The translations under genes were made by a program, and so were the position numbers. Below the pieces are notes generated by a model, which worked only from the letters and a program-made list of their open reading frames with translations, ran no database searches and was not told the origin of the DNA. From Anaerolineae bacterium (GTDB taxonomy: Bacteria > Chloroflexota > Anaerolineae > Aggregatilineales > Phototrophicaceae): DNA of 64,000 bases. This document shows positions 9,036 to 18,262 of the stretch, one piece after another (the stretch's first letter is position 1; every line of letters starts with the position of its first letter). Location: the NCBI GenBank assembly GCA_022822305.1, contig JAJEBY010000016.1:1178001-1242000 (forward strand). Reading direction: 5' to 3'.

Positions 9036-10166
9036 ATGCCTATCGATATCGTTCTACCCAATCTTGGATTCGACGCGCAATCGGGCCGGCTTGTCGAATG
9101 GCTTAAACAAGTCGGCGATGTCGTCGACAAAGGCGATGCGATCGCCATCATCGAATCGGACAAAGCCGAAGTCGAGTTCGAAGCGATTGCGGCGGGCATC
9201 ATCTCGGAATTGTGCGTTGACGCGGACGACGAGGTACCCGTCGGCACGGTCATCGCGCGTCTCACCGGCCAGGAAGATGTCCTGGCTTCCGAGGCTGCTG
9301 CGCCGGCGCGGTCAACTGTCTCATCAACCACAAAAGCGCTCGATGCGCGTCCGGCTTCGCCATTGCCGCCAGACGTGCCGCTGGCGCTGCCCAAAGTGCG
9401 CAAAGCAGCGCGACAATCGGGCATCTCGCTGGATCAAATGTTGGAAGCTGGATTCGAGAATCCGATCACGCTCGAAGACTTGACCCGGTATCGGCGAGCC
9501 AGCGCGCAGGCGCCCGCAGCGACCCTTGTCCAAAGAAGCGCCGTGCAAAAGCGCATGGCCGAGCGCATGAGCCGCAGCATGAGCGACGCGCCGCATTTCT
9601 ATGTCTCCGGCGAGATTGACCTTGAAAATGCGCTCCAGCGCCTCGGCAGCGCGGTACGTCCAAACGATCTGCTGCAATACGTAATCGTCAAAACACTGGA
9701 GCATATACCGCGGCTCAACGCCCGCGCTGAAGACGGCCAGCTCTACCAGTATGATGACATCCACCTGGCGGCCGCCATTACCTTGGACGATGGCTTGATC
9801 GCGCCGGTCATTCGCGATGCGCAGCGCTATTCGTTGAGCGAATTGGCGGCTCGCAGCCGAGACTTGATCGGGCGCGCGCGCGCAGGCCGGCTCGCTCCGG
9901 AAGAAATGGGCGGAGGCACCTTCACGATCAGCAATCTCGGCATGGTCAAGCAGGTCGATCAATTTACCGCCGTGATCAATCCGCCGCAAGTCGCTATCGC
10001 TGCCATCGGCGCGATCAAACGGCGACCGGTCGTGATTGACAGCGGCTTGCACCTGCGTCATACGGTCTGGGTCACGCTGAGCGGCGATCATCGCTTCGTC
10101 GACGGTATGGCGCTGGCGCGTTTCCTGGAGGCGTTACAATCACAATTGGATCAGTTACAGGGATAA
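9036..10166 (+). CDS. dihydrolipoamide acyltransferase (E2) of a 2-oxoacid/acetoin dehydrogenase complex
   Basis: E2 core of a 2-oxoacid dehydrogenase complex, transferring an acyl group from E1 to CoA through a lipoyl arm. The 376 residues hold one lipoyl domain with the modified lysine in ESDKAEVEF (Lys43), a Ser/Thr-Ala linker, a peripheral-subunit-binding domain (about 108-145, ALPKVRKAARQSGI) and a catalytic domain ending in HRFVDG (His352, Asp356). The ATG at 9036 starts the lipoyl domain exactly, so the 43-codon upstream extension is not used. Gene order is E2, E1alpha, E1beta, and no E3 is in the window. Pyruvate or acetoin are the likeliest substrates; branched-chain oxoacids cannot be excluded. 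Confidence 0.92.
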   Translation: MPIDIVLPNLGFDAQSGRLVEWLKQVGDVVDKGDAIAIIESDKAEVEFEAIAAGIISELCVDADDEVPVGTVIARLTGQEDVLASEAAAPARSTVSSTTKALDARPASPLPPDVPLALPKVRKAARQSGISLDQMLEAGFENPITLEDLTRYRRASAQAPAATLVQRSAVQKRMAERMSRSMSDAPHFYVSGEIDLENALQRLGSAVRPNDLLQYVIVKTLEHIPRLNARAEDGQLYQYDDIHLAAAITLDDGLIAPVIRDAQRYSLSELAARSRDLIGRARAGRLAPEEMGGGTFTISNLGMVKQVDQFTAVINPPQVAIAAIGAIKRRPVVIDSGLHLRHTVWVTLSGDHRFVDGMALARFLEALQSQLDQLQG

Positions 10167-10170
10167 TTTG

Positions 10171-11154
10171 ATGACGACGGATTCCATCGCGCGACTCGAT
10201 CGCGACGCGCGTCTTAAAGCGTTGAACACGATGACGACGATTCGCCTGGCCGAAGAAGAGATTCAGAATCTGTTCATGGCCAATCTGGTGCGGGGCACGA
10301 CGCACCTGGCGATCGGACAAGAAGCCTGCTCAGCCGGCGTCGCCCAGGCGCTGCGCCCCGGCGACAGCATGACCTGCACCTACCGCGGACACGGTCACGC
10401 CCTGGCGCTGGGCATGACGCTGCGCGCGATGATGGCCGAGATGATGGGAAAAGCCAGCGGCGCGTGCAAAGGCCGCGGCGGCAGCATGCATATGACCGAC
10501 CAATCGATTGGATTATTGGGCGCCAATGCCATCGTTGGCGCGCAGTTGCCGATTGCGATGGGCGCCGCCCTCACCGCCCAAATCAAAGGCAGCGGCGCTA
10601 TAGCCGTCGTATTCTTCGGCGATGGCGCTACCAATATCGGCGTCTTCCACGAGTCGCTCAATATGGCTTCGGTGTGGAAGCTGCCGGTTTTATTCATCTG
10701 CGAAAACAATCTGTATGGCGAATACAGTCCGGTTCGCGCCACCACGCCCATCGATGACTTGGCGGAACGCGCCGCCGCCTACGGCATGCCGGGCGTGATT
10801 GTCGACGGACAAGACATAGAAGCCGTGTACAGCGCGACACTGGCGGCTGCCGAGCGCGCTCGCGCCGGTGACGGTCCTTCCCTCCTCGAGCTCAAAACCT
10901 ATCGCTATCGCGGACATTCGCGCGCGGATACGGGTCCTTATCGCGCGCCCGGCGAACTGGACGAGTGGCTGAAGCGCGATCCCATCGATTTGCTGCTGGG
11001 GCGCATGATCGCCGCCGGCGAAATCGACCAAGCCGAATACGACGAAATGCGCGGCGCCATCGAAAAAGCGGTCGTCGAAGCCATCGAATGGGCGCAAGCG
11101 GAACCATTCCCGGAATTGGAAGCCGCTGACGACTACGTTTATTACCCCGGTTGA
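10171..11154 (+). CDS. 2-oxoacid dehydrogenase E1 component, alpha subunit (PdhA/AcoA type)
   Basis: Thiamine-diphosphate-dependent decarboxylating subunit, 327 residues. The ThDP-binding motif runs from GDGATN (150-155) to ENN (178-180), with about 25 residues between as expected. HLAIGQEA, YRGHGHALA and the loop YRYRGHSRADTG (the phosphorylation-loop region of eukaryotic E1alpha) are typical of AcoA/PdhA. The ATG at 10171 is used; a TTG directly before it is ignored, and AGGG lies at good distance. It starts 4 bases after the E2 stop and is followed by E1beta after 10 bases, so all three are one operon. Length and motifs fit AcoA-type heterotetrameric E1. Confidence 0.93.
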   Translation: MTTDSIARLDRDARLKALNTMTTIRLAEEEIQNLFMANLVRGTTHLAIGQEACSAGVAQALRPGDSMTCTYRGHGHALALGMTLRAMMAEMMGKASGACKGRGGSMHMTDQSIGLLGANAIVGAQLPIAMGAALTAQIKGSGAIAVVFFGDGATNIGVFHESLNMASVWKLPVLFICENNLYGEYSPVRATTPIDDLAERAAAYGMPGVIVDGQDIEAVYSATLAAAERARAGDGPSLLELKTYRYRGHSRADTGPYRAPGELDEWLKRDPIDLLLGRMIAAGEIDQAEYDEMRGAIEKAVVEAIEWAQAEPFPELEAADDYVYYPG

Positions 11155-11164
11155 GGAGCCTGAT

Positions 11165-12145
11165 ATGCCGGAAATCACTTATCGCGATGCGGTTCAAAAA
11201 GCCATTGCCGACGAGATGCGCCTGGATGACAGCATCGTGTTCTTCGGCGAAGATGTCGCCAAAGCCGGCGGGGTCTTCAAAGTCACGCCGGGCATCTATG
11301 AAGAATTTGGCGCCGAGCGCGTCCGTGATACGCCAATATCCGAGCAAGCTATCATCGGCACAGCCCTGGGCGCCGCGATCACCGGCTTGCGTCCGATCGC
11401 CGAGTTGATGTTCGCCGATTTCATCCCGGTGGCGATGGACCAGATCGTGAATCAAGTGGCCAAATATCGCTTCATGAGCGGCGGTCAGTTCACCGTTCCG
11501 TTGACCATACGCGCGGCGCAAGGGGGCGGCGGCGGCTTCGGCACCCAGCATTCCCAGTGCGCGGAATCCTGGCTGATGAACTTTCCCGGCCTCAAGGTTG
11601 TCGCGCCGGCGACTCCGCTCGATATGTACAGCCTGTTGCGCGCGGCCATCCGCGACGACAATCCGGTCGTGGTTTTGGAGCACAAATATCTCTACACGCT
11701 CAAAGGCGAAGTTCCCGCCGATGCCTCGCCGGGCAGCATTGGCGAAGCGAAGGTTGTGCGGGAAGGCGCGGATCTGACCGTGGTCGCCCTTCAGCTCATG
11801 CTGCACCGCGCGCTTGAAGTTGCGGACAAACTGGCGGACGAAGGCATCAATCTGGAAGTCATCGATTTACGCGCGGTCGCGCCGCTCGACAGCGAGACCA
11901 TCCTGCGCTCGGTCATGAAAACCAATCGTCTGCTCATGGTGGAAGAATCGCCGCGCCAAGGCGGTTGGGGCGCCAGCGTCGCGTCTATGATCGCCGACCG
12001 GGGCATTTATCACCTCGATGCGCCCATCAAGCGCGTCAACATGGAAAACTCGCTGATCGCCTACAGCCCGGTGCTAGAAGACGAAATCATCCCCAACGCC
12101 GGCAAGATTGAAAAAGCCGTAAGAGACTTGCTGGCGGAGGACTAG
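11165..12145 (+). CDS. 2-oxoacid dehydrogenase E1 component, beta subunit (PdhB/AcoB type)
   Basis: Partner subunit of the E1 enzyme, 326 residues. Conserved segments are the early ALRDAL-like YRDAVQKAIADEM, the FGEDV motif (Glu contacts ThDP), DTPISEQAIIGTALGAAITG and the C-terminal transketolase domain with VIDLRAVAPLD and LLMVEES. GAGGAG lies 9 bases upstream of the ATG. It is the last gene of the operon and converges on the SDR gene with only 7 bases between stops. No terminator hairpin is visible in that short gap. Confidence 0.93.
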   Translation: MPEITYRDAVQKAIADEMRLDDSIVFFGEDVAKAGGVFKVTPGIYEEFGAERVRDTPISEQAIIGTALGAAITGLRPIAELMFADFIPVAMDQIVNQVAKYRFMSGGQFTVPLTIRAAQGGGGGFGTQHSQCAESWLMNFPGLKVVAPATPLDMYSLLRAAIRDDNPVVVLEHKYLYTLKGEVPADASPGSIGEAKVVREGADLTVVALQLMLHRALEVADKLADEGINLEVIDLRAVAPLDSETILRSVMKTNRLLMVEESPRQGGWGASVASMIADRGIYHLDAPIKRVNMENSLIAYSPVLEDEIIPNAGKIEKAVRDLLAED

Positions 12146-12152
12146 GACGGCG

Positions 12153-12923
12153 CTACAAGCCGATCGTCAAGCCGCCGTCAGCCACCACCGCTGCGCCGGT
12201 CATGAAGGAAGCGGCATCGCTGACGAGGAAGAGGACCACTTCCGCCATCTCCGACGGCTGGCCGACCCGGCCCAGCGGATGCAGTTTGCCCCAATCCACG
12301 ATGGCGCCGGCGGGATCGTCCGGGCTGATCATATCGGCCGCGAATCGCAGCAGCGGCGTATCAATTGAGCCCGGGCACAAGCTGTTGACGCGGATATTGT
12401 CCTTGGCGTGATCGAGCGCCATGGTGCGGGTCATGGCGATCACCGCGCCTTTGGATGCCGCATAAGCCGCGACATTGGGCTGGCTCATCAAGCCTTGCAC
12501 CGACGCTACATTGACGATGGCGCCGCCGCCGCCCTTGATCATCTCCGGCACGCAGTGCTTCGCCGCCAGGTAGATGCCCTTCAAGTTGACCGACAGCGTG
12601 CGATCCCAAGTATCCTCATCGGTATCCACCACCGTGCCGTAGGTCTGGATGCCGGCGCTGGCGACCAGATAATCGATGCCGCCAAAGGCGGAAACCGCTT
12701 CCACCGCGATCCTCTCGCAGTCCGACGCCTGGGATACGTCGGCAATCACCGTGATGCCCGTCCCGCCTTCCGCTGTGATCGCGGCCAAAGTCCCGGCAGC
12801 CGCCTCTTGATTGACATCCACCACTGCCACATTGGCGCCTTCCCGGCCGAAGGCCAGCGCAACCGCCTCGCCGATGCCGGTGGCGGCGCCCGTCACTACC
12901 GCCGTCTTCCCCTCAAATCGCAT
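12153..12923 (-). CDS. SDR family oxidoreductase
   Basis: Short-chain dehydrogenase/reductase of 256 residues with TGAATGIG near the N-terminus, NVASVQG preceding the YAASK catalytic pair, and a C-terminal ADGGLTIGL. It most resembles the glucose/3-oxoacyl/2-deoxy-D-gluconate dehydrogenase branch of classical SDRs. GGGAG lies 7 bases before the ATG. A candidate promoter with TTGGGA, 18 bases and TATAGA (minus strand, 12966-12995) lies just upstream. It is monocistronic and converges with the E1beta gene. The substrate is unknown. Confidence 0.9.
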   Translation of the reverse strand: MRFEGKTAVVTGAATGIGEAVALAFGREGANVAVVDVNQEAAAGTLAAITAEGGTGITVIADVSQASDCERIAVEAVSAFGGIDYLVASAGIQTYGTVVDTDEDTWDRTLSVNLKGIYLAAKHCVPEMIKGGGGAIVNVASVQGLMSQPNVAAYAASKGAVIAMTRTMALDHAKDNIRVNSLCPGSIDTPLLRFAADMISPDDPAGAIVDWGKLHPLGRVGQPSEMAEVVLFLVSDAASFMTGAAVVADGGLTIGL

Positions 12924-12965
12924 GATCCGCTCCCGTCTGTTGTGTGACTGCTACCGCAAATATAA

Positions 12966-12995
12966 TCTATAGTTGGCCTCGCTATTCTATCCCAA
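12966..12995 (-). promoter_or_regulatory. candidate promoter of the SDR gene
   Basis: On the minus strand TTGGGA (12995-12990), an 18-base spacer and TATAGA (12971-12966) lie about 43 bases before the SDR ATG at 12923. On the other strand a TATAAT (13034-13039) without a clear -35 could serve the divergent bicupin gene. Confidence 0.4.
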
Positions 12996-13131
12996 TCTGA
13001 ATGGATGCACATGTGGGGCGCTTTCGAGCGCGTTATAATAGGCGCCAGTTCCGCACTACGATGCGCGAGGCTTGTATATCGCTTGTGTTTCCATGAGATG
13101 TTAATGATGGTATTCCTATTAGGAGAGATGA

Positions 13132-13824
13132 ATGACTATGGAAATCAACTATCAGACCTGGATGAAACAGCAATTGATTTGGGGCGAACGCACGCGCGGC
13201 CGCGGCTTGGTTTGGACGACCGAATCCGATTGGTTCATCAATGACCCGCTCGGTCACAGACCGCATTCGCACGAGCACGCCAGCGAGATCCTGTTCCTGG
13301 CGCAAGGCAGCATGGAGATCGAAATCGGCGGAACCAAGGAAGTCTATCGCGCGGGCGATTTCTTGCTGGTGCCGCCGGACAAGTATCACGATTATTGGTT
13401 CGCCGGCGATCAAGCTGTTTGTCTGTTCGTCGTCGTTGCGCCCAATCACAAGCACTTTCGCTGGAAAACCAGTGACTGGCCGCCGGAAGCGCACCAGGGC
13501 GCGGCGGAGTTAGTCAACGTCTTCGAGTCCGATGACATGCCGTCCAATGAACACTTCCTGTGCGAGAAGATCACGCTCGCGCCCGGCGAAAGCGACGCGG
13601 TGACATATTGTGAATTGCAGGATCGCATCATCTATGTCTTGGACGGCACAGCGCATGTGTCGATGAACACGCTCGCGGGTCCGTTGGCGCCGCATCAATA
13701 TCAGTACATTCCGGCCACCTGCCCGCACGCGATCAGCAACAGCGGCCATCGGCCATTGTCGTATGTATCGCTGACCATCACCGACCCGATGACGGCTCAA
13801 GGCACCGAGCCGGACGAAGACTAG
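13132..13824 (+). CDS. bicupin domain protein
   Basis: A 230-residue protein with two cupin beta-barrels. The first has the histidine cluster HSHEHASEILFL, giving His-x-His plus Glu metal ligands, and the later PPDKYHDYWF segment supplies the distal His. The second half (GESDAVTYCELQDRIIYVLDG, then HVSM) repeats the fold with a poorer metal site. AGGAGAG precedes the ATG; the ATG two codons on (MEINYQ) is an equally good start. It is followed 28 bases later by the MlrC-type gene, so the two are probably cotranscribed. Enzymatic or sensory roles are both possible; no function is assigned. Confidence 0.8.
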   Translation: MTMEINYQTWMKQQLIWGERTRGRGLVWTTESDWFINDPLGHRPHSHEHASEILFLAQGSMEIEIGGTKEVYRAGDFLLVPPDKYHDYWFAGDQAVCLFVVVAPNHKHFRWKTSDWPPEAHQGAAELVNVFESDDMPSNEHFLCEKITLAPGESDAVTYCELQDRIIYVLDGTAHVSMNTLAGPLAPHQYQYIPATCPHAISNSGHRPLSYVSLTITDPMTAQGTEPDED

Positions 13825-13852
13825 CGTCAGTGAAAACTGGAAGGACCGCTTG

Positions 13853-15340
13853 ATGCCACGCGTTGCCATTGGGCAATTCATGCAGGAATCGCATAGCTTC
13901 ACGCCAATTCTCTGTTCCTGGGAGCAGTTCCAGGCTGGTCACATCTTGCGCGGAAACGAGATCGTCGACAAGATGCGAGGCAATCGCGTCGAAGTCGCCG
14001 GCGCCATCGACTGCGCCGAATCGAACGGCGTGGAATTCGTTCCGACCTTGGCCTGCAACGCAGTCTCGTCCGGGCATATACGTGCGGATGTTTTCGAAAG
14101 TTTGCTCTCGGAATTGCTGGCGCGGATTGGCGCGATACCAGCGCTGGATGGCCTGTTTCTGGCACTTCATGGCGCGATGGCGGCCGAGTATGGCCAGGAT
14201 GCGTCGGGCGCGGTTTTGGCTGCTGTGCGCGACCTGGTCGGCCCTGATGTGCCCATCGTGGCTTCGCTCGATATGCACGCGAATGTGACCGCCAAAATGG
14301 TGGAGACGAGCGATGGGCTGATCGGCTATCACAGCAACCCGCATGTCGATCTCTTCGAGACCGGCGCCAAAGCCATGCAACTGTTGATCGGCATCATGCG
14401 CGGCGAGGTCAAGCCGACGATGGCGCTCTGCCAATTGCCCATGATCGCGCCAGCCGACAAATCGGTCACGATTGCGAGCCCGTTTCGCGAAGTGATGGAA
14501 TTCGCCATTAGCTTGGAGAATCAGGCGGATGTCCTCTCCGTGTGTCCCTATTGGGTGCAGCCCTGGCTGGATCTGAGCGATGTCGGCTGCAGCGTCGTCG
14601 CCATGACTGATGATGATCCGGGCTTGGCTAAAGATATCGCCAAACGGGTCGCCGATGAATTCTGGCGCAGGCGGGCGCAATTTGCCGTTGAGCTCACGCC
14701 GCTGGATGAAGCTGTGCAGCGCGCCCTACATGCGCCGCAGGGCCCGGTGATATTGGCCGATGGCGCGGATGCCCCGAGCGGAGGCGCGTCCGGAGACAGC
14801 ACGGCGATCCTGGGCGCGTTGCTGGATGCCGGCGTCGAGAAGACAACTTTGTTAAACATCGTCGACGCGCGGGCTGTGGCGCAGGCGATTGACGCCGGGC
14901 TCGACAATGAAGTGACCTTGAGCGTCGGCGCCTGGTCCTGCGACTTGTGGCAGCCGGTCGAGATCACCGGCGTCGTGCGTCAGATTTCCGATGGCGCGTT
15001 TCGGTTCACCGGGCTCGGTTATCGCGGACGTGAATTTCATCGCGGGCGCACGGTCGTCCTGCAATCCGGGGCGATCTATCTGCAAATCATGGAGCTCCCG
15101 GTCTTTCAGGGGGATACGGCGCTGTATACGTCGTTGGGCTTCGACCCTCGGGAGGCGCATATCGTCATGGTAAAGACGCCGTCCGCCTTTCGCCCCAATT
15201 ATGGGCCCTTTGCGGCAGATGTCATTTGGGTGGACGCGCCCGGCCTCACCAGTTCGAATTTGTTGACATTTGATTGGAAGCGTCTGCCGCGTCCGTGTTT
15301 CCCCTTTGATGACATCGACGACTGGCGAGATGCGCGATAA
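13853..15340 (+). CDS. M81 family (MlrC-type) metallopeptidase-like protein
   Basis: A 495-residue protein of the MlrC/DUF1485 family, named for the microcystin-degradation protein MlrC. Conserved marks are GQFMQESHSF at the N-terminus, FLALHGAMAAE, the metal-ligand region LDMHANVT and SNPHVDLFETG in the first half, and DGADAPSGGASGDST in the second domain. A strong AAGGA precedes the ATG at 13853; the adjacent TTG is not needed. MlrC-type proteins are common in marine and soil Chloroflexota, usually beside transporters and amidohydrolases, and most have unknown substrates. Together with the preceding bicupin it may form a small catabolic unit. Confidence 0.88.
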   Translation: MPRVAIGQFMQESHSFTPILCSWEQFQAGHILRGNEIVDKMRGNRVEVAGAIDCAESNGVEFVPTLACNAVSSGHIRADVFESLLSELLARIGAIPALDGLFLALHGAMAAEYGQDASGAVLAAVRDLVGPDVPIVASLDMHANVTAKMVETSDGLIGYHSNPHVDLFETGAKAMQLLIGIMRGEVKPTMALCQLPMIAPADKSVTIASPFREVMEFAISLENQADVLSVCPYWVQPWLDLSDVGCSVVAMTDDDPGLAKDIAKRVADEFWRRRAQFAVELTPLDEAVQRALHAPQGPVILADGADAPSGGASGDSTAILGALLDAGVEKTTLLNIVDARAVAQAIDAGLDNEVTLSVGAWSCDLWQPVEITGVVRQISDGAFRFTGLGYRGREFHRGRTVVLQSGAIYLQIMELPVFQGDTALYTSLGFDPREAHIVMVKTPSAFRPNYGPFAADVIWVDAPGLTSSNLLTFDWKRLPRPCFPFDDIDDWRDAR

Positions 15341-15357
15341 GTCGCCGTCGATATCGG

Positions 15358-16716
15358 TCAGGTAACCGACGCCAGCACACGATCGACGAAGCGATCGGCC
15401 AAGCCAGTGTATTGGCGCGGATCCAGCAGGGTTTCCAGTTGCGCGCGGTCGAGCACTTCCGCCACTTGTTGGTTTTCCAGCAAGGCGTCGATGAAGGGGG
15501 ACTTGCGCTCGTAGGCGGTCATGGCGCAGTCATAGACGAGATCGTGGGCGATTTGCCGACCGTATCGGTCGCTCAAGGCAAACATGACGCGCTCCGAGAG
15601 CAGCAAGCCATCGGTTATATGCAGATTCGCCAGCATTTTGTCGGCATTGACGCGCAGGCCGCGCAGCACGCGGCAGGATAGCTCCAGGGCGCCTTGCGTC
15701 ATGATGAAGACTTCCGGTATCAGCGACCACTCCATCTGAATTGCGGACCAATCGCGTTCGTGATCGTTGAAAATCAGCATGTCCACAGCGGTCGCGGTTT
15801 TCTCCCGGCAGAGGCGCGCCTGCGTTAGAATGGCTTCACAAATCATGGGATTGCGTTTCTGGGGCATGGTGCTGCTGCCGACCTTGCCGGTATCAAAGGG
15901 CTCTTCCAGTTCGGCGATTTCCTGCTTTTGCAATTCAATGATTTCGCGGGCGATGCGGCCCATCAGCGCGGCGATCATGCACATGATGTGGATCATCTCG
16001 GCGATGCTATCGCGCGAGGTGTGCCAGGCGATGGGCGCCAGGCCGAGACCAAGTTCTTTCATCAGCAATGCTTGCACGTGCAGCGGATCGACATCGGATT
16101 CGTTTAGCCCGGCCAGGCTGCCGACAGCGCCGGAAAACTGACCCACCAGAACGCGTTCCCGGGCTTGATTCAGGCGCTCGCGATTGCGGCCCAGTTCCGC
16201 CAGCCAAACCGCCACCTTGAATCCAAAGGTGGTGGGCAAGGCTTGCTGGCCGTGGGTGCGGCCGGCCATGGGCGTGCTACGATGCGACTTTGCCAGTGTC
16301 ACAAGCAGGTCTTGAAGGTCGCGCAGGGTCGCTCCAGTGATGCCGAGGGCGTCGCGGATCTGCAGGACTTGGGCCGTATCCATGACGTCCTGCGTGGTCG
16401 CGCCCCAATGGATGTAGCGCCCGGCGCCGTCCTCGCAAATCTGGGCGAATTGCCAAATGACGGGCACAAGCGGATGCAGCGTGGTGTCGACGCCGCGTTT
16501 GATCTCGTCAAGATCAAAAAGCTCAGCTTGGGCCGCGCGCGTGATTTCTTCGGCTGCCGCATTCGGTATCAAGCCGACAGCCGCCTCGGCCCGCGCCAGC
16601 GCCGCTTCTACATCCAGCCACTTTTGCAGCAGGGCGCGTTCTTCGAACACCGCTCGCATGGCGCGCGAACCGAAGAGATCGGCAAAGAATATCGAATCGA
16701 TGACATTTGCGCTCAT
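15358..16716 (-). CDS. adenylosuccinate lyase / 3-carboxymuconate cycloisomerase family lyase
   Basis: A 452-residue member of the fumarase/aspartase superfamily. The signature GSSTMPQKRNP (the flexible Ser loop) and GRTHGQQALP (catalytic His region), with HWGATTQDVMD, place it with PurB and PcaB (CMLE). The N-terminus (DLFGSRAMRAVFEE) and the C-terminal all-helical part look more PcaB/CMLE-like than housekeeping PurB, so an aspartate-, arylsuccinate- or muconate-type substrate is likely. The ATG at 16716 is preferred to an upstream GTG because GAGG lies 5 bases before it. It is monocistronic and convergent with the MlrC gene, 17 bases away. Confidence 0.85.
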   Translation of the reverse strand: MSANVIDSIFFADLFGSRAMRAVFEERALLQKWLDVEAALARAEAAVGLIPNAAAEEITRAAQAELFDLDEIKRGVDTTLHPLVPVIWQFAQICEDGAGRYIHWGATTQDVMDTAQVLQIRDALGITGATLRDLQDLLVTLAKSHRSTPMAGRTHGQQALPTTFGFKVAVWLAELGRNRERLNQARERVLVGQFSGAVGSLAGLNESDVDPLHVQALLMKELGLGLAPIAWHTSRDSIAEMIHIMCMIAALMGRIAREIIELQKQEIAELEEPFDTGKVGSSTMPQKRNPMICEAILTQARLCREKTATAVDMLIFNDHERDWSAIQMEWSLIPEVFIMTQGALELSCRVLRGLRVNADKMLANLHITDGLLLSERVMFALSDRYGRQIAHDLVYDCAMTAYERKSPFIDALLENQQVAEVLDRAQLETLLDPRQYTGLADRFVDRVLASVT

Positions 16717-16877
16717 AACCGCCTCATTCCAAGCCACTCTCGACAGCGTATACAGCGATCAGCATTCAAGAGAATTTCCGACTTGCGCAGGCTATCGGCC
16801 TGGTTGACAATCCAGCCGAGCACGATCAGCGTTCAGAATAGTCGGCATCGCAAGCGCAGAGGAAGGGAAATCACTCG

Positions 16878-17285
16878 GTGGCGAATACGGCATTTGGCAG
16901 TCGCAACGTCTTCAACATCACCAGGCCCAGCCACTATCGCTGTCAGATATTTCATTATCATCGCAAGCTGTCGCGCCTATATCTTAGCGTTTATCAGGGC
17001 GGACGCAATCTCCCGTCCCTGTATATTCTGTTTTCTGATGTGGCTTACATCGAAGCGCCGATGAGCTGGGAGGGCGCGGAGTTTGACATCGCTTCAAAAG
17101 AGGCGTGCATCGAGCTGATGATTCGAGTGGGCTTGGTCGGCCCGGCGGTGCAGCAGTTTCCCGACGCCTACGCTTCGATCACCGCATACGCCCGGCTCTA
17201 CCAAGTACAAACCGCCAACGGCCTGATTCGCATCATCGCTAGCAGCGGCACGATCTTGAAACGCATACCGGCCGAAATTCAGTAA
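16878..17285 (+). CDS. hypothetical protein, about 135 residues
   Basis: Unrecognised small protein. The frame has a GAGGAAGGG ribosome site upstream of a GTG start and reads as a normal soluble protein: a basic, aromatic-rich N-terminal half (YRCQIFHYHRKLSRLYLSVY) and a more helical C-terminal half with YASITAYARLYQV. No signal peptide, membrane segment or known motif is visible. It is divergent from the lyase gene and followed by a repeat-bearing gap. A later start at the Met of MSWEGAEF is possible. It may be a lineage-specific family; coding status is probable, function unknown. Confidence 0.6.
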   Translation: MANTAFGSRNVFNITRPSHYRCQIFHYHRKLSRLYLSVYQGGRNLPSLYILFSDVAYIEAPMSWEGAEFDIASKEACIELMIRVGLVGPAVQQFPDAYASITAYARLYQVQTANGLIRIIASSGTILKRIPAEIQ

Positions 17286-17352
17286 TGCGGCCATCGCCGA
17301 CGGCATCCAGGGCAATCGATTCAAAATTGAAGACTAGAAAAAATCTAACCAC

Positions 17353-17396
17353 AGAGACCACAGAGGGCACAGAGATATATTTATATTTCTCTGAAG
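17353..17396 (+). repeat. interspersed repeat family A, copy 1
   Basis: A 22-base block built on the CACAGAG motif (17353-17374) is identical to 32808-32829. In both copies it is followed after the same 15-base interval by CTCTGAAG, so the homologous unit is at least 44 bases. It lies in the 242-base gap before the glycosyltransferase gene; the rest of that gap shows nothing else recognisable. Confidence 0.75.
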
Positions 17397-17527
17397 TTGC
17401 CGCATCCACAGATTTCACCACTACCCATCCCCCGGGCGAGTTGTGGATATATTGCCGCTATGATAGAATCGCGCTGTTTGTTTTGCCATCAAGAGTGTAA
17501 GGGGCGGGAGGCGCCGGCGGAGAATCG

Positions 17528-18262
17528 ATGAAGCATCCCCCATCCAGATCACCAGACCCGTATGCAGCCAAGCCGACTTTCAGCGTCGTCATCCCCTGTT
17601 TCAACGAAGTCAATACGGTGCGAGATGTCGTGCTGCGCGTGTTGGATGTGGATATCGTTGACGAAGTTATCGTGGTCGATGACGGATCAACCGATGGCAC
17701 AAGAGAGGTGCTGGCCGCCATCGAGGCCGAAGCGCACGACAAGGTAAGTGTGGTCTATCACGAACGCAATCAGGGCAAAGGCGCCGCGCTGGTGACCGGA
17801 TTCAAGATGACCAGCGGTGAGGTTATCGTGATTCAGGATGCGGACTTCGAATACGATCCGCGCGAGTACCCGCTGTTGCTGAAGCCGATTCAAGAGGGAG
17901 TCGCCACCGTGGTATATGGCTCGCGATTTCTGGGCGGACCGCGCAAGGCGATGAACTTCTGGAACATGGTCGCCAACAAGGGGCTGACATTGATCACCAA
18001 TATCCTCTTCAACGCCATCCTCAGCGACATGGAAACGTGTTACAAGTGTTTTCGGCGAGAAGTGGTCGAGAATATGCAGATTAGCGCGCGGGGATTTGAG
18101 TTTGAACCGGAGTTCACGGCGAAAGTATTGCGACAGGGCATCCGCATCGTCGAAGTGCCGATCTCCTATTACGGCCGCGAATATGAAGAGGGCAAGAAGA
18201 TCAAGTGGACTGATGCGCCGATCGCGGCCTGGACCTTGCTGAAGTATCGCTTCATGGACTGA
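17528..18262 (+). CDS. glycosyltransferase family 2 (polyprenyl-phosphate sugar transferase type)
   Basis: A 244-residue GT-A fold transferase. The N-terminal nucleotide-sugar site is clear ([22 protein letters not shown]), followed by the donor/acceptor segment [12 protein letters not shown] and the metal-binding QDADFEYDP. The C-terminal part ([30 protein letters not shown]) matches the dolichol-phosphate mannosyltransferase/DPM1-like branch. No membrane segments follow, so it is the short soluble form. It probably transfers a hexose to undecaprenyl or polyprenyl phosphate for cell-surface glycans; donor and acceptor are not decided. It is monocistronic. Confidence 0.9.
   Translation: MKHPPSRSPDPYAAKPTFSVVIPCFNEVNTVRDVVLRVLDVDIVDEVIVVDDGSTDGTREVLAAIEAEAHDKVSVVYHERNQGKGAALVTGFKMTSGEVIVIQDADFEYDPREYPLLLKPIQEGVATVVYGSRFLGGPRKAMNFWNMVANKGLTLITNILFNAILSDMETCYKCFRREVVENMQISARGFEFEPEFTAKVLRQGIRIVEVPISYYGREYEEGKKIKWTDAPIAAWTLLKYRFMD

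Noticed and set aside
16165..17064. Plus-strand open frame (299 codons) across the lyase gene start
   Set aside because: It is antisense to the signature-bearing lyase and overlaps the better small gene at 16878.
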